Positions 62,964 through 64,000 of a stretch of DNA of 64,000 nt are shown here, one piece after another (position 1 is the first letter of the stretch; each line of letters opens with the position of its first letter). The translations under genes were made by a program, and so were the position numbers. This DNA is from Accumulibacter sp. GTDB taxonomy: Bacteria; Pseudomonadota; Gammaproteobacteria; Burkholderiales; Rhodocyclaceae. The notes beneath the pieces are model-generated. The model did no database searches and was not told where the DNA came from. It was given only the letters and a program-made list of their open reading frames with translations. The stretch spans positions 434,001 through 498,000 of the forward strand of contig NZ_JAZKUG010000001.1 of NCBI RefSeq assembly GCF_036625195.1, in the 5' to 3' direction.

Positions 62964-64000
62964 CTACGACGAGACCGCTTCGCGCACGGCCGCAGCGAGC
63001 GTCTCGGCAGCGCTGTTGACCAGCAACGGATCCTGCCCTTCGACCATCACTCGCAACAGAGGCTCGGTTCCGGAGGCGCGCAGCAGGACCCGTCCGTGCC
63101 CCTGCAACTCGCGCTCCACCGTGGTGCGGGTGGCCGCGATCAGCGGGTGCTCCTGCCAGGGGAATCCCTTGCTCAACGCGACGTTGATCAGCTTCTGCGG
63201 ATACAGCCGCAGACAGCCCAGCAACTGCTGCAGATCGCCGCCCTCCTCGCGTAGCGCGCACAACACCTGCAGTGCAGAGACGATGCCATCGCCGGTCGTG
63301 TGCCGATCAAGACACAGGATGTGTCCCGAGTTCTCGCCACCATAAAGCCAGCCCTTCTGCCGCAGCAGGTCCATGACGTAGCGGTCGCCGACGGCCGCGC
63401 GGGCAAACGGAACCTTGAGTTCGCCGAATGCATGTTCCAGAGCCAGATTGGTCATCAGCGTGCCGACGACTCCGGCAACCGCTCCTTGCCGCAATCGGCT
63501 GCGCACGACGGCAAACAGCAGCTGGTCGCCATCGTAGACCTGGCCCAGCGAATCGACCATGATCAAGCGGTCCGCGTCACCATCGAGGGCAATGCCGATG
63601 TCGGCCGCCTGCGCCAAGACCGCCCTCGACAGAGCTCCAGGAGCGGTCGCGCCTACATCCTGATTGATGTTCAGGCCATTCGGTTCGGTACCGATGCTGC
63701 TGACTTCTGCCCCCAGCTCATGGAAGACATGCGGCGCGAGATGATAGGCAGCACCGTTGGCGCAATCGACGACGATCTTCAGTCCGCGCAGGTCCATCTC
63801 GAATGGGAAGGTGCCCTTGCAGAACTCGATGTAGCGCCCGTCGGCGTCGCCGATCCGACGCGCCCGCCCGAGACCGGCGGAGGGAACACAGGTCAGCGGT
63901 TCGTCGAGGGCCGCCTCGATCTCGAGTTCCAGATCATCGGGCAGCTTGCTTCCGTTCGCCGCGAAGAACTTGATCCCGTTGTCGTAGTACGGGTTGTGCG
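62964..64000 (-). CDS. glmM: Phosphoglucosamine mutase (5' part outside window)
   Basis: The C-terminal 345 residues of GlmM, which interconverts glucosamine-6- and glucosamine-1-phosphate for peptidoglycan and LPS. The window begins inside the catalytic loop (HNPYYDNGIKFF); the phosphoserine just before it is off the edge. GIALDGDADRLIMVD is the metal-binding loop, GGENSGH the sugar loop and RASGTEPLLRVMVEG the phosphate-binding loop. It converges with the NamZ gene, 88 bases apart. The frame remains open to base 64000. Confidence 0.95.
   Translation of the reverse strand, partial: HNPYYDNGIKFFAANGSKLPDDLELEIEAALDEPLTCVPSAGLGRARRIGDADGRYIEFCKGTFPFEMDLRGLKIVVDCANGAAYHLAPHVFHELGAEVSSIGTEPNGLNINQDVGATAPGALSRAVLAQAADIGIALDGDADRLIMVDSLGQVYDGDQLLFAVVRSRLRQGAVAGVVGTLMTNLALEHAFGELKVPFARAAVGDRYVMDLLRQKGWLYGGENSGHILCLDRHTTGDGIVSALQVLCALREEGGDLQQLLGCLRLYPQKLINVALSKGFPWQEHPLIAATRTTVERELQGHGRVLLRASGTEPLLRVMVEGQDPLLVNSAAETLAAAVREAVSS

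Overview
The window is GC-rich, densely coded DNA with the gene content and order of a betaproteobacterium of the Rhodocyclales. The best single clue is the block leuC - entericidin - leuD - asd - fimV - truA - trpF - trpB - trpA - accD - folC - dedD - cvpA - purF - metZ, a classic betaproteobacterial arrangement. A Pit/DUF47 phosphate uptake pair, an alkaline phosphatase and a hydrogenase-4-like complex would fit a Candidatus Accumulibacter-type polyphosphate organism. That placement is inference from gene content and memory; no search was run.

Layout. (1) 1-1484: 5' part of an ABC exporter. (2) 1.6-9.2 kb: restriction-modification locus, a Crp/Fnr remnant followed by a Res-type helicase-nuclease, a Fic protein and a beta-class adenine methyltransferase interrupted by an amber codon. 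(3) 9.2-15.5 kb: accessory region with a secreted pentapeptide-repeat protein, a broken exported-protein gene, a ParE/RHH toxin-antitoxin pair flanked by a short direct repeat, an ABC1-type kinase, an alkaline phosphatase, the stump of an SNF2-like helicase and a small unknown gene. (4) 15.5-22.7 kb, minus strand: hydrogenase-4-like operon hyfBCEFGI whose catalytic subunit lacks the Ni-binding cysteines; hyfB and hyfE carry frameshifts. (5) 23.0-23.7 kb: RHH regulator, tyrosine-integrase fragment and tRNA-Leu(UAG), which look like an island boundary. (6) 24-28.7 kb: hpnC, a papain-like hydrolase, a frameshifted MFS transporter and a calcium-loop protein.

(7) 28.8-49.1 kb: intact housekeeping block: aroC, a YdcH-type protein, an MFS transporter, leucine and aspartate-family synthesis, fimV, tryptophan synthesis, accD, folC, a SPOR protein, cvpA, purF and metZ, mostly with very short or overlapping junctions. 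(8) 49.1-51.2 kb, minus strand: small membrane protein, LytM/M23 peptidase and YpfJ-type zinc metallopeptidase. (9) 51.4-54.9 kb: pit phosphate permease split by a 1380-bp IS4-family element with 22-bp perfect terminal repeats and a 10-bp target duplication, then a DUF47/PhoU-like partner, a tiny exported protein and a strong terminator. (10) 55.0-64.0 kb: secreted Cys-rich protein, SCO1-like copper protein, RlmI-type rRNA methyltransferase, msrB-msrA, a Fur/Zur regulator with a COG0523 metallochaperone behind a 23-bp perfect hairpin, a DOMON-like protein, a NamZ-type muramidase and the 3' part of glmM.

The recognisable frameshifts, nonsense codons and gene stumps are concentrated between 1.6 and 27 kb, while the 28.8-51 kb block is intact apart from nothing I could detect; the only clear lesion beyond that is the IS in pit. 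The first part therefore looks like a decaying accessory region, although clustered assembly indels cannot be excluded from sequence alone.
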